Positions 7,600-20,878 of a DNA stretch of 64,000 bases are shown in pieces. The notes beneath the pieces were generated by a model. The model worked only from the letters and a program-made list of their open reading frames with translations. It ran no database searches and was not told the DNA's origin. The position numbers and the translations under genes were made by a program. The DNA comes from Dechloromonas hankyongensis (GTDB lineage: Bacteria; Pseudomonadota; Gammaproteobacteria; Burkholderiales; Rhodocyclaceae). The stretch lies in the NCBI RefSeq assembly GCF_022012295.1, contig NZ_JAKLTN010000001.1, positions 434,001-498,000 on the forward strand, written 5' to 3'. Numbering within the stretch: position 1 is the first letter of the stretch; every line of letters starts with the position of its first letter.

Positions 7600-8958
7600 C
7601 TATTTTCCTATACAGAAACGGCTGAAAATGACGCCGAGCAGGTCGTCGGCGGTAAATTCACCGGTGATTTCGCCCAGTGCCTGCTGCGCCAGGCGGAGCT
7701 CTTCGGCAAACAGTTCGAGTGCCGGAACAAATCCTTCGACGACGCTGCGGGCGGCCGCCACATGCTCCTGAGCGAGCGCCAGCGCCCGCAAATGGCGCTC
7801 GCGGGCAATGAAAACGTCTTCCGCCTGATGCCAGCCGGCGATTCGCAACAGTTCCTGGCGGAGCAGGTCCATGCCCTGATTGGCCTTGGCCGACAAGGAA
7901 ATGGCTACGCCGTCGCTTTCGTCGTGGCGTTCGGCGGCGCGCCCGGCCAGATCAATCTTGTTGTAGATGGTGATGCGCTGCAGCGTTTCCGGCAGCCGTG
8001 ACAGGATTTCCCGGTCGGCATCGCTGACGCCGGTTCGAGCGTCGACCAACAAAAGAACGACATCAGAACGTTCGATTTCCTTCCAGCTACGTTCGATACC
8101 GATTTTCTCTACTTCATCGTCCGTTTCGCGCAGGCCGGCGGTGTCAATGATGTGCAGCGGGATACCCTCGATCTGGATGGTCGAGCGCAGGGCGTCGCGC
8201 GTGGTGCCGGCAATCGGCGTCACGATGGCCAGATCGTCGCCAGCTAGGCGATTGAGCAACGAAGACTTGCCGACATTAGGCTGGCCGGCCAGCACGACGT
8301 GGAGGCCGGATTGCAGCAATTTGCCCTGGCCGGCGCGGTCGAAGATTTCGGCCAGTTTCAGTTGCAAGCGTTCGAGGCGACCGAAGGCATTGGCGGCTTG
8401 CAGGAAATCGATGTCTTCCTCGGGAAAATCCAGCGTCGCTTCGACCAGCATGCGCAGGTTAATCAGCTCGTCGTTCAGTTCGCCGATGGCCCGCGAAAAC
8501 TCGCCCTGCAGCGAACGCACGGCAGAACGGGCGGCGCTCGCCGTGGCGGCGTCGATCAGGTCGGCGACGGCCTCGGCCTGGGCAAGGTCCATCTTGCCGT
8601 TGAGGAAGGCGCGGCGGCTGAATTCGCCGGGTTCGGCCAGCCGGGCGCCGAGATCGAGGCAGCGGGCGAGCAGCATCTTCATGACTACCGGGCCGCCGTG
8701 GCCCTGCAGTTCGAGGACATCTTCGCCGGTGAAGGACTGCGGATTCGGAAAATAGATCAGCAGGCCGCTGTCGATGGTGCTGCCGTCGGCGGCCTTGAAG
8801 TCAGCCAGCGTCGCGTAGCGCGGCTTGGGCGTCTTTCCGGTCAATGCAAAAGCAAAGGGCAGCAAATTGCTGCCCGAGATGCGGATCACACCGACACCAC
8901 CACGGCCGGGGGCCGTGGCGATGGCGGCGATGGTGCCTTCGCGTTTTACAACACTCAC
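7600..8958 (-). CDS. mnmE: tRNA modification GTPase MnmE
   Basis: A 452-residue cytoplasmic GTPase which, with MnmG, installs the 5-(carboxymethyl)aminomethyl group on wobble uridine 34 of certain tRNAs. The N-terminal folate-binding domain starts [20 protein letters not shown]. The G domain has the P-loop GQPNVGKSS (about 226-234), the switch motif [14 protein letters not shown] and NKID. The C-terminus FSRFCIGK carries the conserved catalytic-type CIGK motif. The start is GTG 8958, three bases after the yidC stop, so it is the last gene of the rpmH-rnpA-yidD-yidC-mnmE operon. Confidence 0.98.
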   Translation of the reverse strand: MSVVKREGTIAAIATAPGRGGVGVIRISGSNLLPFAFALTGKTPKPRYATLADFKAADGSTIDSGLLIYFPNPQSFTGEDVLELQGHGGPVVMKMLLARCLDLGARLAEPGEFSRRAFLNGKMDLAQAEAVADLIDAATASAARSAVRSLQGEFSRAIGELNDELINLRMLVEATLDFPEEDIDFLQAANAFGRLERLQLKLAEIFDRAGQGKLLQSGLHVVLAGQPNVGKSSLLNRLAGDDLAIVTPIAGTTRDALRSTIQIEGIPLHIIDTAGLRETDDEVEKIGIERSWKEIERSDVVLLLVDARTGVSDADREILSRLPETLQRITIYNKIDLAGRAAERHDESDGVAISLSAKANQGMDLLRQELLRIAGWHQAEDVFIARERHLRALALAQEHVAAARSVVEGFVPALELFAEELRLAQQALGEITGEFTADDLLGVIFSRFCIGK

Positions 8959-8961
8959 ACC

Positions 8962-10605
8962 TTAGGCTTTCGCATCGTTGGCGGCCTTGCCGCCGGCATC
9001 GATCATGCGCGTGATCTGCCATTGCTGGGCGATGGACAGCACGTTGTTGACCACCCAGTAGAGGACCAGACCGGCCGGGAACCAGAAGAACATCACACCG
9101 AAGATCAGCGGCATCATCATCATGACCTTGGCCTGGATCGGGTCCGGCGGGGTCGGGTTCAGCTTGGTCTGCACGAACATCGAGATCATCATGATGACCG
9201 GCAGGATGAAGTAGGGGTCGGCCGAGGCGAGGTCGGTAATCCAGCCCAGCCACGGTGCGCCGCGCATTTCGACGGCGCCGAGCAGCACCCAGTACAGCGC
9301 GATGAAGACCGGAATCTGGATCAGGATGGGCAGGCAGCCGCCGAGCGGATTGACCTTCTCGGTCTGGTACAGCTTCATCATTTCCTGGTTCAGGCGCTGC
9401 TTGTCGTCGCCGAAACGCTCCTTCAGCTGGGCCAGACGCGGCGTCAGTACCTTCATCTTGGCCATCGACTTGTAGGAAGCGGCGGACAGCGGGAAGAACG
9501 CGGCCTTGATCGCGATGGTCAGGACGATGATGGCCCAGCCCCAGTTGCCGACCACCTTGTGGATCGCTTCCAGCGCCCAGAAGATCGGCGAGGCGACGAC
9601 TGTCAGCCAGCCGTAGTCGACCACTAGGTCGAGGCCGGGGGCGACCTGCTTGAGGGTAGCCTGTTCCTGCGGACCGGCGTACAGGGCGACGGAAGTTTCA
9701 CCCTTGGCGCCCGGCGCGATTTCGGCAACCGGCACGATCACGCCGGCCTGGAAGATATTGCCGCCGTCCAACTTGCGCATGTAGAACTCGCGCTGGGTCT
9801 TATCCTTCGGCACCAGGGCAGCGACAAAGTAGTGCTGGACCATGGCCAGCCAGCCGTTGTCGGCCGTCTTGGCAAATTTTGCCTTGTTGTCGGCGATGTG
9901 GCCGAAATCGACCTTCTGGTACTTGTCGGCTTCGGTATAGACGGCCGGACCGGTGAAGGTCGACACCATCTTGCTTTCGCCGGCCGGCGCCACGTCGTCA
10001 CGCTGCAGCTGGACATAGGCGTGCGGCGCGATGGCCTTGTCGCTGGCGTTGGCGATTTCCCAGCTGATATCGATCAGGTAGGAGCCGCGCTTGAAAGTCA
10101 GGATCTTGGCAACCTTGACGCCGTTCTGCTCGGCTTCGAGGCGAACCTTCAGCTCGTTGCTGCCTTCGGCCAGTTCCGTCGGACCGGCAACGTGCTTGAA
10201 AGTCGTGCGGTGGGTGGGCAGGCCTTCGCCGATCAGGCCGGCCTGGGCCAGGTAATGATGCTTGGCATCGAAGAGGACGAAATTCTTGTCCTTCTGATCC
10301 TGTTCCTTGTATTTCAGCAGTTCAAGGCTGACCAGATCGCCACCTTGCGTCGAAATGCTGGCCTTCAGCAGGTCAGTGCTGACCGTGAAGGTTTCGGCGG
10401 TCGGCGCCGGAGCGGCAGCAGTCGGTGCCACCGGAGCGGTCTTGCCCTGCAATCCGGCCGACGGCGTCGGTGCGCCACCGGCGGTCTGGCTGGTAGCCGC
10501 GGCTTCCACAGCGGGCTTCGGCTGGTTATGTTTCTGCCAGTTTTCCCACAGCATGAAGCTGGAGAACGTGAAGATCAAAACCAGGATCAGGCGTCGAGTG
10601 TCCAT
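8962..10605 (-). CDS. yidC: Membrane protein insertase YidC
   Basis: A 547-residue inner-membrane insertase that works alone or with SecYEG. It starts MDTRRLILVLIFTFSSFMLWENW (first membrane helix), then has a Pro/Ala/Thr-rich linker and the large periplasmic beta domain (about residues 60-335). The conserved core of five helices follows, including WGWAIIVLTIAIKAAFFPLS, the cytosolic hairpin with KMKVLTPRLAQLKERFGDDKQRLNQEMM, and the closing FFWFPAGLVLYWVVNNVLSIAQQW. Length and domain order are those of proteobacterial YidC. It lies 26 bases after yidD. Confidence 0.98.
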   Translation of the reverse strand: MDTRRLILVLIFTFSSFMLWENWQKHNQPKPAVEAAATSQTAGGAPTPSAGLQGKTAPVAPTAAAPAPTAETFTVSTDLLKASISTQGGDLVSLELLKYKEQDQKDKNFVLFDAKHHYLAQAGLIGEGLPTHRTTFKHVAGPTELAEGSNELKVRLEAEQNGVKVAKILTFKRGSYLIDISWEIANASDKAIAPHAYVQLQRDDVAPAGESKMVSTFTGPAVYTEADKYQKVDFGHIADNKAKFAKTADNGWLAMVQHYFVAALVPKDKTQREFYMRKLDGGNIFQAGVIVPVAEIAPGAKGETSVALYAGPQEQATLKQVAPGLDLVVDYGWLTVVASPIFWALEAIHKVVGNWGWAIIVLTIAIKAAFFPLSAASYKSMAKMKVLTPRLAQLKERFGDDKQRLNQEMMKLYQTEKVNPLGGCLPILIQIPVFIALYWVLLGAVEMRGAPWLGWITDLASADPYFILPVIMMISMFVQTKLNPTPPDPIQAKVMMMMPLIFGVMFFWFPAGLVLYWVVNNVLSIAQQWQITRMIDAGGKAANDAKA

Positions 10606-10631
10606 GAACGGCCTACGAAAAAATTCTAGAG

Positions 10632-10844
10632 TCAGGGTACAGGATCATACCCGCCAGGATGCCAGGGATGGCAGCGGCAAAGGCGCTTGACGCCCAGCCA
10701 GCCGCCTTTGCAGGCACCATACTTCTGTACTGCTTCGACGGCATATTCCGAACAACTGGGAAAATACCGGCATCGACGCCCGAGATAAGGACTGATCGCA
10801 TATTGATAGATGCGGACCAGACCCACCAGCAGGCGTTTCATCAT
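10632..10844 (-). CDS. yidD: Membrane protein insertion efficiency factor YidD
   Basis: A 70-residue protein with the full family signature: amphipathic N-terminus [19 protein letters not shown], then [16 protein letters not shown] with its conserved cysteines and the end [17 protein letters not shown]. YidD is a small inner-membrane-associated protein that assists YidC-dependent insertion. It overlaps the end of rnpA by four bases (10841-10844). Confidence 0.95.
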   Translation of the reverse strand: MMKRLLVGLVRIYQYAISPYLGRRCRYFPSCSEYAVEAVQKYGACKGGWLGVKRLCRCHPWHPGGYDPVP

Positions 10845-11209
10845 TCTTCCCGTTTCGGCCGGGGCCGTTGCAGCTTGTCGAACAGGGCGACGATATCTTC
10901 GGCAATTTGCTTGCCATCGAGCGGCAGCGGCTTGACGGCCAGCCGGACGACCAGATCCATCGCCGGCAGGGTAGGTCGGCGCAAGCGGAACTGTTCGCGC
11001 ACGATGCGCTTGAGCCGGTTGCGATCAACCGCATGCTTGAGCAGCTTCTTGCCGACGACCAGACCCAGCCTTGCTTCGGTCATGCCTTCGGGCCGCGGCT
11101 GATAGTGCAACATCAGCAACTTGCCACGAATCGCCCTCCTGAAACCAAAAACGGATGAAAATTCATCCGTTTTGGTTAAACGATAGCGTCTGGCGAAGCT
11201 TTGATTCAC
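10841..11209 (-). CDS. rnpA: Ribonuclease P protein component RnpA
   Basis: A 122-residue basic protein that binds the RNase P RNA and helps mature tRNA 5' ends. The hallmark RNR-type motif is present in [17 protein letters not shown], with the N-terminal [14 protein letters not shown] matching family starts. I chose the GTG at 11209 ([11 protein letters not shown]). The frame is open further upstream but would overlap rpmH completely, and RnpA proteins are about 115-130 residues long. The gene begins 16 bases after the rpmH stop. Confidence 0.93.
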   Translation of the reverse strand: MNQSFARRYRLTKTDEFSSVFGFRRAIRGKLLMLHYQPRPEGMTEARLGLVVGKKLLKHAVDRNRLKRIVREQFRLRRPTLPAMDLVVRLAVKPLPLDGKQIAEDIVALFDKLQRPRPKREE

Positions 11210-11225
11210 CTCGCCGTATTCCGGC

Positions 11226-11360
11226 TTAAACAGCCAGACGCTTGCGGCCCTTGGCGCGGCGAGCGGCGAGAACGGCACGGCCGCCCTTGGTGCGCGAACG
11301 GACCAGGAAGCCATGGGTGCGCTTGCGGCGCACGACCGACGGTTGATACGTGCGTTTCAT
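11226..11360 (-). CDS. rpmH: Large ribosomal subunit protein bL34
   Basis: A 44-residue highly basic protein: [20 protein letters not shown], then [23 protein letters not shown]. This is the canonical L34 sequence and length. It is the first gene of the minus-strand operon that continues with rnpA, yidD, yidC and mnmE, and is divergent from dnaA. Confidence 0.98.
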   Translation of the reverse strand: MKRTYQPSVVRRKRTHGFLVRSRTKGGRAVLAARRAKGRKRLAV

Positions 11361-11595
11361 GTCGTAATCCCTTGATGTGCTAAGAAAAACACGCGATTAG
11401 ACTCTGTAAGGTGGGGTTCTGTCAAGATCAATTATTTTGTAAAGCTGTGGATAACTTTTTGGTTGGCAGGTAAAATTGCCGATTCGTCAGCGGCTGACCG
11501 GCTTTTGACGAATTCAAAAAACAGCATTTAAATCAGATATCTAATAACCGCCATCGAATAGTTGTTCGAATGCGCGGGGAGGAGTGTTTTCGTCG
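11361..11595. promoter_or_regulatory. rpmH-dnaA divergent intergenic region with a consensus DnaA box
   Basis: The gap separates the outward-facing rpmH and dnaA genes and must carry both promoters. TGTGGATAA at 11446-11454 is an exact reverse match to the high-affinity DnaA box TTATCCACA, so autoregulation of dnaA is likely. The surrounding sequence (about 11428-11460) is AT-rich. The GGGGAGGAG run ending at 11584 is the ribosome-binding site for dnaA. Confidence 0.7.
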
Positions 11596-12996
11596 ATGGC
11601 CGGTTTTTGGGAATCCTGTTTGCAACGCTTCGAGCAGGAATTGCCCGCGCAGCAATTCAATACCTGGATCAGGCCGCTGCGGCTTGAAGGTGAAACCACG
11701 GCTCTGGAAAATGGCTTGCGCCTGATCGCGCCCAACGGTTTCATCCTGAAATGGGTACGCGACCGTTACCTATCGCGCATCGAGGATTACAGCCGCGCCT
11801 TTTTCTCCGGACCCGTCACCATCGCCCTGGTCATCGGTGCCGGCAAAGTGGCCCCAACGCGGGTCGAGGCCAGCGTCGAGCCGGCTGAAAACGCTCCGGC
11901 CAAACCGACTGCGAGCGGACCGGTCGAACGCAAAGGCAGCGCCCAGGAAAAACCGGGTGCCCGCAAGAACAATTACGAAAAGTCGCGCCTGTTCCCGACC
12001 TTCACCTTCGACAACCTGGTCGTCGGCAAGGCCAACGACCTGGCCCGGGCGGCGGCCGTACAGGTCGCCCACAATCCGGGCGGCGCCTACAACCCGCTAT
12101 TCATCTATGGCGGCGCCGGCCTAGGCAAGACCCACCTGATCCACGCCATCGGCAATACCATCCTGGCGGAAAACCCGGAAAAGGTCGTCCGTTACGTGCA
12201 CGCCGAGGACTATTACTCCGACGTTGTCCGCGCCTACCAGCAGAAGTCCTTCGACACCTTCAAGCGCATGTACCGCTCGCTTGATGTGCTGCTACTCGAC
12301 GACGTGCAGTTCTTCAACGGCAAGAACCGTTCGCAGGAAGAGTTCTTCTTCCTGTTCAACGCGCTGATCGAAGCGCGTAAGCAGATCATCATCACCTGCG
12401 ACACCTATCCGAAGGACATCAACGGTCTGGACGACCGCCTGGTCACCCGTTTCGACTGGGGCTTGACCGTACAGATCGAGCCGCCGGAACTGGAAATGCG
12501 CGTCGCCATCCTGAAAAAGAAGGCCGAGGCGGAAGGCATCCAGCTAGACGACGAAGTCGCTTTCTTTATTGCCAAGCATCTGCGCTCCAACGTGCGGGAA
12601 CTGGAAGGGGCCCTGAAGAAGGTGCTGGCCTATTCGTCCTTCCATGGCCGCGCCATTGCGTTGGACCTGGCCAAGGAGGCGTTGAAAGATGTCATCGGCT
12701 CGGTGCGCAATGTCGGCATCGACAATATCCAGAAGACCGTCGCCGACTATTACAAGATCAAGGTTGCCGATCTGTTCTCCAAGAAGCGGACGCGGGCCAT
12801 CGCCCGACCGCGTCAGGCAGCCATGTGGCTGTGTCGCGAAGTGACTTCGCACAGCTTCCCGGAAATTGGCGATGCCTTCGGCGGCCGCGACCACACGACG
12901 GTCATCCATGCGGTGAAGACCATCGACAGCCTGCGCATCAAGGAAAACGAGTTGAACCACGATCTGCACGTATTGCTGCAAGTATTGAAAGGGTGA
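11596..12996 (+). CDS. dnaA: Chromosomal replication initiator protein DnaA
   Basis: A 466-residue AAA+ initiator that binds DnaA boxes and opens oriC. Domain I begins MAGFWESCLQRFEQELPAQQFNTWIRPL. A variable Ala/Pro-rich linker covers about 82-130. Walker A is GGAGLGKTH (172-180), Walker B is LLLDDVQFF, and domain IV has the DnaA-box helix-turn-helix with GGRDHTTVIHAVKTI near the C-terminus. I chose ATG 11596, about 11 bases after AGGAG; the upstream GTG 11584 overlaps that ribosome-binding site and would add only four residues. Confidence 0.98.
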   Translation: MAGFWESCLQRFEQELPAQQFNTWIRPLRLEGETTALENGLRLIAPNGFILKWVRDRYLSRIEDYSRAFFSGPVTIALVIGAGKVAPTRVEASVEPAENAPAKPTASGPVERKGSAQEKPGARKNNYEKSRLFPTFTFDNLVVGKANDLARAAAVQVAHNPGGAYNPLFIYGGAGLGKTHLIHAIGNTILAENPEKVVRYVHAEDYYSDVVRAYQQKSFDTFKRMYRSLDVLLLDDVQFFNGKNRSQEEFFFLFNALIEARKQIIITCDTYPKDINGLDDRLVTRFDWGLTVQIEPPELEMRVAILKKKAEAEGIQLDDEVAFFIAKHLRSNVRELEGALKKVLAYSSFHGRAIALDLAKEALKDVIGSVRNVGIDNIQKTVADYYKIKVADLFSKKRTRAIARPRQAAMWLCREVTSHSFPEIGDAFGGRDHTTVIHAVKTIDSLRIKENELNHDLHVLLQVLKG

Positions 12997-13205
12997 GGCT
13001 GTCGATAATCCTGTGAACAAGTTGTCGGTGCTTTGTGAGTTATCTGGTGAAACCTCCTTTGTGGGAAAATTATCCGGATTTCATCCACAGGCAATCCAGA
13101 GACTTTCGCAGATAGCCAAATCGATTTCAATGCGTTGAAACAAAATATAAATTTTCAGTTATCCACAGAATTGTTCCCGATATAGTCTATAAAGGAATTT
13201 AATTT
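12997..13205. other. dnaA-dnaN intergenic region with DnaA boxes (alternative oriC candidate)
   Basis: This 209-base gap holds one exact DnaA box, TTATCCACA at 13159-13167, and one-mismatch copies at 13000 (TGTCGATAA), 13012 (TGTGAACAA) and 13081 (TCATCCACA). An AT-rich stretch lies at about 13135-13158 and again just before dnaN. In Pseudomonas and several other bacteria this gap acts as origin or as an accessory DnaA-binding region. It also carries the dnaN promoter, although no clear -35/-10 pair was identified. Confidence 0.5.
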
Positions 13206-16864
<3,659 letters not shown>

Positions 16865-16930
16865 CAGTCGTGTCGGATGGCACAGAATGTGAAAACTGTG
16901 CCAAGTTAGTGAAATACTGCTGACATTGAT

Positions 16931-16962
16931 AATGAAAAGGCTCCGGAAGGAGCCTTTTCATT
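16931..16962. terminator. Strong bidirectional hairpin terminator after gyrB
   Basis: A perfect 14-bp stem, AATGAAAAGGCTCC (16931-16944) against GGAGCCTTTTCATT (16949-16962), encloses the loop GGAA. The A-rich left arm and T-rich right arm allow use from both sides. It is 66 bases after the gyrB stop. Confidence 0.9.
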
Positions 16963-17157
16963 TCGTTGGACCATAAGTCGACCGTTGCTGCTCTTGTTCT
17001 GTGGCCATGAATTGAAAGTCAATTTCACGCCCGGTGATAAACGCGATATTCCTCGCTTTAGAGGCTCAGCATTCCGGAACGATGTGGGCAAATTGCCTAA
17101 TTCTGGCAATAACCGCCTTAAAAATACATCGGCACAACCTGTGCGGCTTTAATTCAG
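16963..17157. other. Intergenic region with no recognised feature
   Basis: The 195 bases between the gyrB terminator and the end of the small secreted-protein gene are visibly less GC-rich than the coding DNA. A short minus-strand open frame here has no ribosome-binding site or recognisable product. No RNA gene or repeat was seen. Confidence 0.4.
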
Positions 17158-17556
17158 CTACCTGATAGGCGTATCTCCGCCAAACCGCCCAGTATTTCCG
17201 TCAGTGCCGGGCCTCTTTTCGCCAGAGCCCTGACCGGCACCATTCGGCGTTGTCGGGCTAGCAGGTTCCGCTGAACCGCCGGGTTTCTCTTTCGAGGTAT
17301 CCCCACCCAAATCGGTTGCCCCGGGCGGGACAGGTGCGGTGCCGGGCGGGGTTCGGGGAATGTAGCCAGGTGGGCAGGGGTTGCCGGGGGGAGTGTCGGC
17401 GGTGGGGATACCCGGTACGCAGAGTCCGGCACCGAAAGTCTGGGCTTGCTGCCGGGTTTTGGGCGTGTCGCCGCGCAGATTCTCGTCGCCGATTGCGGTC
17501 AATGGGCCAGCGATTAGGATGGCTGTGGCGGCTAGGGTGGTCATTTTCGGTTTCAT
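17158..17556 (-). CDS. Small secreted Gly/Pro-rich protein of unknown function
   Basis: A 132-residue protein that I do not recognise. ATG 17556 is preceded by GGAGGA with a seven-base gap. Residues 1-22 (MKPKMTTLAATAILIAGPLTAIG) form a signal peptide. The mature part is rich in Gly, Pro, Thr and Asp, with recurring short motifs such as RGDTP, GGDTS and GGDTP, one possible disulphide pair in LCVPG and NPCPPGY, and little predicted secondary structure. It is divergent from the ChaB-like gene at 17735 across a 178-base gap. It could be a cell-surface or stress-related secreted peptide; no function can be assigned. Confidence 0.65.
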   Translation of the reverse strand: MKPKMTTLAATAILIAGPLTAIGDENLRGDTPKTRQQAQTFGAGLCVPGIPTADTPPGNPCPPGYIPRTPPGTAPVPPGATDLGGDTSKEKPGGSAEPASPTTPNGAGQGSGEKRPGTDGNTGRFGGDTPIR

Positions 17557-17734
17557 TGGATTCCTCCGGATAGCGGTGAGCGTTGCTTTGACCTGGCAGC
17601 AATTGCCGGGACGTCGAAGAAATGCAGCAAACGGTGTTCCGGGAATCCGGCTTGCTTGCGTGGCGGGCAGCCTTTTACGCGGCACCCGGCGGTATGACGG
17701 GCGTTGTGTTCCATTGCCAGTCGAGGAGACGATC

Positions 17735-18124
17735 ATGCCCAGGAAGCAGGTACAGATACCGGAAACCCTCCGTCGCTCGCCGGAGAAGGCGCAGCGAACC
17801 TATGCGAAGGTGAAGGAAAATGCCGAGAAGCAGTACGGCGCAGGGGAAAAAGCGGCGCGGACGGCTATCGCGGCGGTCAAGCACGGCTTCGAAAAGGTCG
17901 GCGACCATTGGGAGGCAAAGGATGAGCCGGGGCCGTCGGACCCGCGGTCCAAGCTGACGACGGCCGAGAAAAGAGCGGGCAAGGGGAAAACCTTCGGCGG
18001 CGTCGATGTCGAGGGGAACAGCAAGCGCGAACTGCTCGAACGCGCAAGGGCATTGCACATCTCCGGCCGCTCGCGGATGAGCAAGGAAGAACTGGCCAGC
18101 GCAATCAGCAAGAAACAAGGCTAG
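17735..18124 (+). CDS. ChaB-like / Rho N-terminal-domain protein
   Basis: A 129-residue highly charged cytoplasmic protein. Residues 5-62 match the ChaB family pattern (LRRSPEKAQRTYAKVKENAEKQYG, then ARTAIAAVKHGFEKVGDHWEAK). Residues about 95-128 (NSKRELLERARALHISGRSRM, then SKEELASAIS) look like the helix-extended-loop-helix of the Rho N-terminal/SAP-like fold. ChaB was named as a regulator of the ChaA cation antiporter, and such ChaB-Rho_N fusions are usually small stress-associated proteins whose role is not settled. GGAGAC precedes ATG 17735. Confidence 0.75.
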   Translation: MPRKQVQIPETLRRSPEKAQRTYAKVKENAEKQYGAGEKAARTAIAAVKHGFEKVGDHWEAKDEPGPSDPRSKLTTAEKRAGKGKTFGGVDVEGNSKRELLERARALHISGRSRMSKEELASAISKKQG

Positions 18125-18355
18125 AAACGAGACTGGAAATAGAACCGGAAAGGGGTCGATTGGCGGCGTGCCGCGTTCGCCTGTTCGGCCGGTAATTTCT
18201 ACAAAAACAATACACTCCCGCAACCTGTTGATGGCCTTACTAATCCTGCCGCCCAAGGTCTATACTTTCCGTTGCAGGTGGCTTGGTGTATCGGCAAAAG
18301 GCAAGTTCTGAAGCAAGAAAATAACAAGAAAAATCAGGGCAGCAGGAGACAGAGA

Positions 18356-20332
18356 GTGCAACATACATTGACGGCCGGACAACACGGCCAGCAATTGCAG
18401 CAAGCAAGGCAATTGTTCTTTGATCGCGGCGAAGTACCTGAAGGTTTGGTTCCGACGACCATCCTGCGTTCCTGGCAACGCTGCCGCCATCTCGGCCTGT
18501 CCGAGAAACGCTTTTTCGAGACCATCGACTGCCTCGGCCGCAAGGCGCTGCAGGCCGAGCGCGAGCGTAACGAGTTGTTGTTGAACCATGGCCGGATGAT
18601 CATGAGCCGCGTCTATGCACAGTTGCGCGACACCAGCAGCATGGTGGTCCTCGCCGATGCCGGAGGCCTGTTGCTCGACACCATGGGCGACGCCGATTTT
18701 GCCGGACGGGCTGGCCGCATCGCGCTGTCGGCGGGGGCTTCGTGGGAGGAGGGGCGGTGCGGGACGAACGCGATCGGCACTGCGCTGGCCGAAGAGTCAG
18801 AACTCCAGGTGCTGGGGGCCGAGCATTTCTTCGAGCACAACCACTTCCTGGCCGGCTGCGCCGGCCCGATTTTCGGCCCGGACGGCAAGCTGCTCGGCCT
18901 GTTCAGCATTTCCGGCGACTATCGCGGCATGGAGCGCCATACGCTGGGCCTGGCCAGCCTGTCGGCGGCGATGGTCGAAAGGCGCCTGTTCGAATCGATC
19001 CATGCCCGCGAGCTGCTGGTCTGCTTCCGCCGCTGCAGCGATGGACCGGGATGTTTCGACGAAGGCCTGGCGGCGGTGTCCGGCGATGGCCAGATCCTGG
19101 CGATCAACCGGGCCGGCCTGGAAATTCTCGGTGTCCGCCGCGTCGATGTGGTGCGCCGGCCTTTTTCGATGGTTTTCGAAAGCAGCCTGTCGGCCGTCAT
19201 TGATCGCCTGCGCACCAATCCGCTGGCCAGCGAGAAATTGGAGGCCAACGGCCGGCGGCTGGAAGTCCGGCTGCGCGGGCAATTGCCGCCGCTGCGCCCG
19301 GCGGCCGGAAACGCTGGTCCGGCCCCCCGCCGCGCTTCCCCCGTACCGGTCACCTTTGATAGCCTGAGCACCGGCGATCTGCGCCTGCAAGCGGCGATCG
19401 ACCGCGCCCGCCGCCTAGTGGACCGCGACATTCCCATCCTGATCCAGGGCGAATCCGGTGCCGGCAAGGAATTGTTCGCCCAGGCCTTCCACCAGGCCGG
19501 TTCGCGCTGCCAGGCGCCGTTCGTCGCGCTGAACTGCGCATCGATCCCGGAAACGCTGATCGAGGCTGAACTGTTCGGCTACGAAGGTGGCGCCTATACC
19601 GGCGCCCGCAAGGAGGGGGCGCCGGGCAAGATTCAGCAGGCGCATGGCGGTACGCTGTTCCTCGACGAAATCGGCGACATGCCGCTGCATCTGCAGACGC
19701 GGCTGCTGCGCGTGCTGCAGGAGCGTTGCGTGACGCCGCTGGGCAGCACGCGTTCCATCCAGGTCGATATCTCGCTGGTCTGCGCCACGCACCGCAAGCT
19801 GCGCGACGAAGTGGCGCGCGGCGCCTTCCGCGAGGATCTCTATTACCGGTTGAACGGCCTGACCGTGACGCTGCCGCCGTTGCGTGAGCGCAGCGACATC
19901 CGCCAGATCGTCGCCAAGCTGGCGGCGGTCGAGAGCGCCGGCCGGGCGCCGGTCGATTTCTCGGCACGGGCGCTGCTGGCCATCGAACGCTATGCATGGC
20001 CGGGCAATTTCCGCCAGCTCATCAACGTGATCCGGCTGGCCGTCGCGCTGCTCGACGACGGCGAAACGCTGATCACCGAAGCCCATTTGCCCGAAGAACT
20101 GTTCGAAACGCCGTCAGGCGGGGAGAACGAGGGTCCTTGGGCGCCGGCGGCGCCGGAATGCGTCTACAGCCTCGACGAAATCGGCCGTGAAGTGACCCGG
20201 CGCACACTTGAAGCGGCCGGCGGCAACGTTTCGGCCGCCGCGCGCCTGTTGGGCATCAGCCGCAACACGCTGTACCGCAAGCTGGGCAAGGCTGGAGGGC
20301 ACCACGGCGCGCCGGACGCGGCCAAGGACTGA
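18356..20332 (+). CDS. AcoR-type sigma-54-dependent transcriptional activator
   Basis: A 658-residue enhancer-binding protein. The N-terminal part has ILRSWQRC and a GAF domain with [14 protein letters not shown], typical of AcoR. A PAS-like segment lies at about 240-310. The AAA+ domain has Walker A GESGAGKE, the sigma-54 loop as GAYTGA instead of the usual GAFTGA, Walker [13 protein letters not shown] and [13 protein letters not shown] Fis-type helix-turn-helix ([21 protein letters not shown]) ends the protein. I chose GTG 18356 because GGAG precedes it by about nine bases; the frame is open to 18272. No sigma-54-type target operon is adjacent, so the regulated genes are unknown. Confidence 0.88.
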   Translation: MQHTLTAGQHGQQLQQARQLFFDRGEVPEGLVPTTILRSWQRCRHLGLSEKRFFETIDCLGRKALQAERERNELLLNHGRMIMSRVYAQLRDTSSMVVLADAGGLLLDTMGDADFAGRAGRIALSAGASWEEGRCGTNAIGTALAEESELQVLGAEHFFEHNHFLAGCAGPIFGPDGKLLGLFSISGDYRGMERHTLGLASLSAAMVERRLFESIHARELLVCFRRCSDGPGCFDEGLAAVSGDGQILAINRAGLEILGVRRVDVVRRPFSMVFESSLSAVIDRLRTNPLASEKLEANGRRLEVRLRGQLPPLRPAAGNAGPAPRRASPVPVTFDSLSTGDLRLQAAIDRARRLVDRDIPILIQGESGAGKELFAQAFHQAGSRCQAPFVALNCASIPETLIEAELFGYEGGAYTGARKEGAPGKIQQAHGGTLFLDEIGDMPLHLQTRLLRVLQERCVTPLGSTRSIQVDISLVCATHRKLRDEVARGAFREDLYYRLNGLTVTLPPLRERSDIRQIVAKLAAVESAGRAPVDFSARALLAIERYAWPGNFRQLINVIRLAVALLDDGETLITEAHLPEELFETPSGGENEGPWAPAAPECVYSLDEIGREVTRRTLEAAGGNVSAAARLLGISRNTLYRKLGKAGGHHGAPDAAKD

Positions 20333-20420
20333 AGGGCGCGGCCGGGCTGGACGCCCGGCGCCCCAGCCGCTACGCTGCGCGCTTCCGGTTTGCGGCAGAC
20401 AAGGTGGCGAAGGGATTGCG

Positions 20421-20873
20421 ATGAGAGTGGTGGTGCAACGCGTGCGTGCGGCGTCGGTGGCGGTCGACGGCAAAATTTGCGGCGAAATTGGGGCCGGTCT
20501 GCTTGTCCTGGCTGGTTTCGAAGAAGCCGACGGCGACAGTGATCTCGACTGGACGGCCGGCAAGATCGTCCGCACGCGGATTTTCGCCGACGATAACGGC
20601 ACGATGAATCGCAGCGTGCTGGAGGCGGGCGGCGACATTCTGGCCGTTTCCCAATTCACGCTCTATGCCTCGGTCAAAAAGGGCAACCGCCCGTCGTGGA
20701 GCCGGGCAGCGCGCGGTGAGGTCTCCCGGCCGCTGTTCGAGCGCTTTGTCGCAAAACTGGCGGCCGAATTGGGCAAGCCGGTTCCGACCGGCGTGTTCGG
20801 CGCTGATATGCAGGTCCAGCTGGTCAACGACGGGCCGGTGACCCTGAGCATTGATTCGCGCGAACCAGAGTAG
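20421..20873 (+). CDS. dtd: D-aminoacyl-tRNA deacylase
   Basis: A 150-residue homodimeric proofreading enzyme that hydrolyses D-amino acids from tRNA. The start [17 protein letters not shown], the conserved SQFTLYA motif and the C-terminal NDGPVT (equivalent to the NxGPVT active-site loop) are all present and the length is standard. ATG 20421 is chosen because it gives the canonical N-terminus; it lies 88 bases after the regulator stop. Confidence 0.96.
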   Translation: MRVVVQRVRAASVAVDGKICGEIGAGLLVLAGFEEADGDSDLDWTAGKIVRTRIFADDNGTMNRSVLEAGGDILAVSQFTLYASVKKGNRPSWSRAARGEVSRPLFERFVAKLAAELGKPVPTGVFGADMQVQLVNDGPVTLSIDSREPE

Positions 20874-20878
20874 GCGTT

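Noticed and set aside
11584-11595. GTG 11584 as the dnaA start
   Set aside because: It overlaps the AGGAG ribosome-binding site; ATG 11596 gives the family N-terminus.
16906-17109. 67-codon minus-strand open frame after gyrB
   Set aside because: It spans the gyrB terminator, has no ribosome-binding site and no recognisable product.
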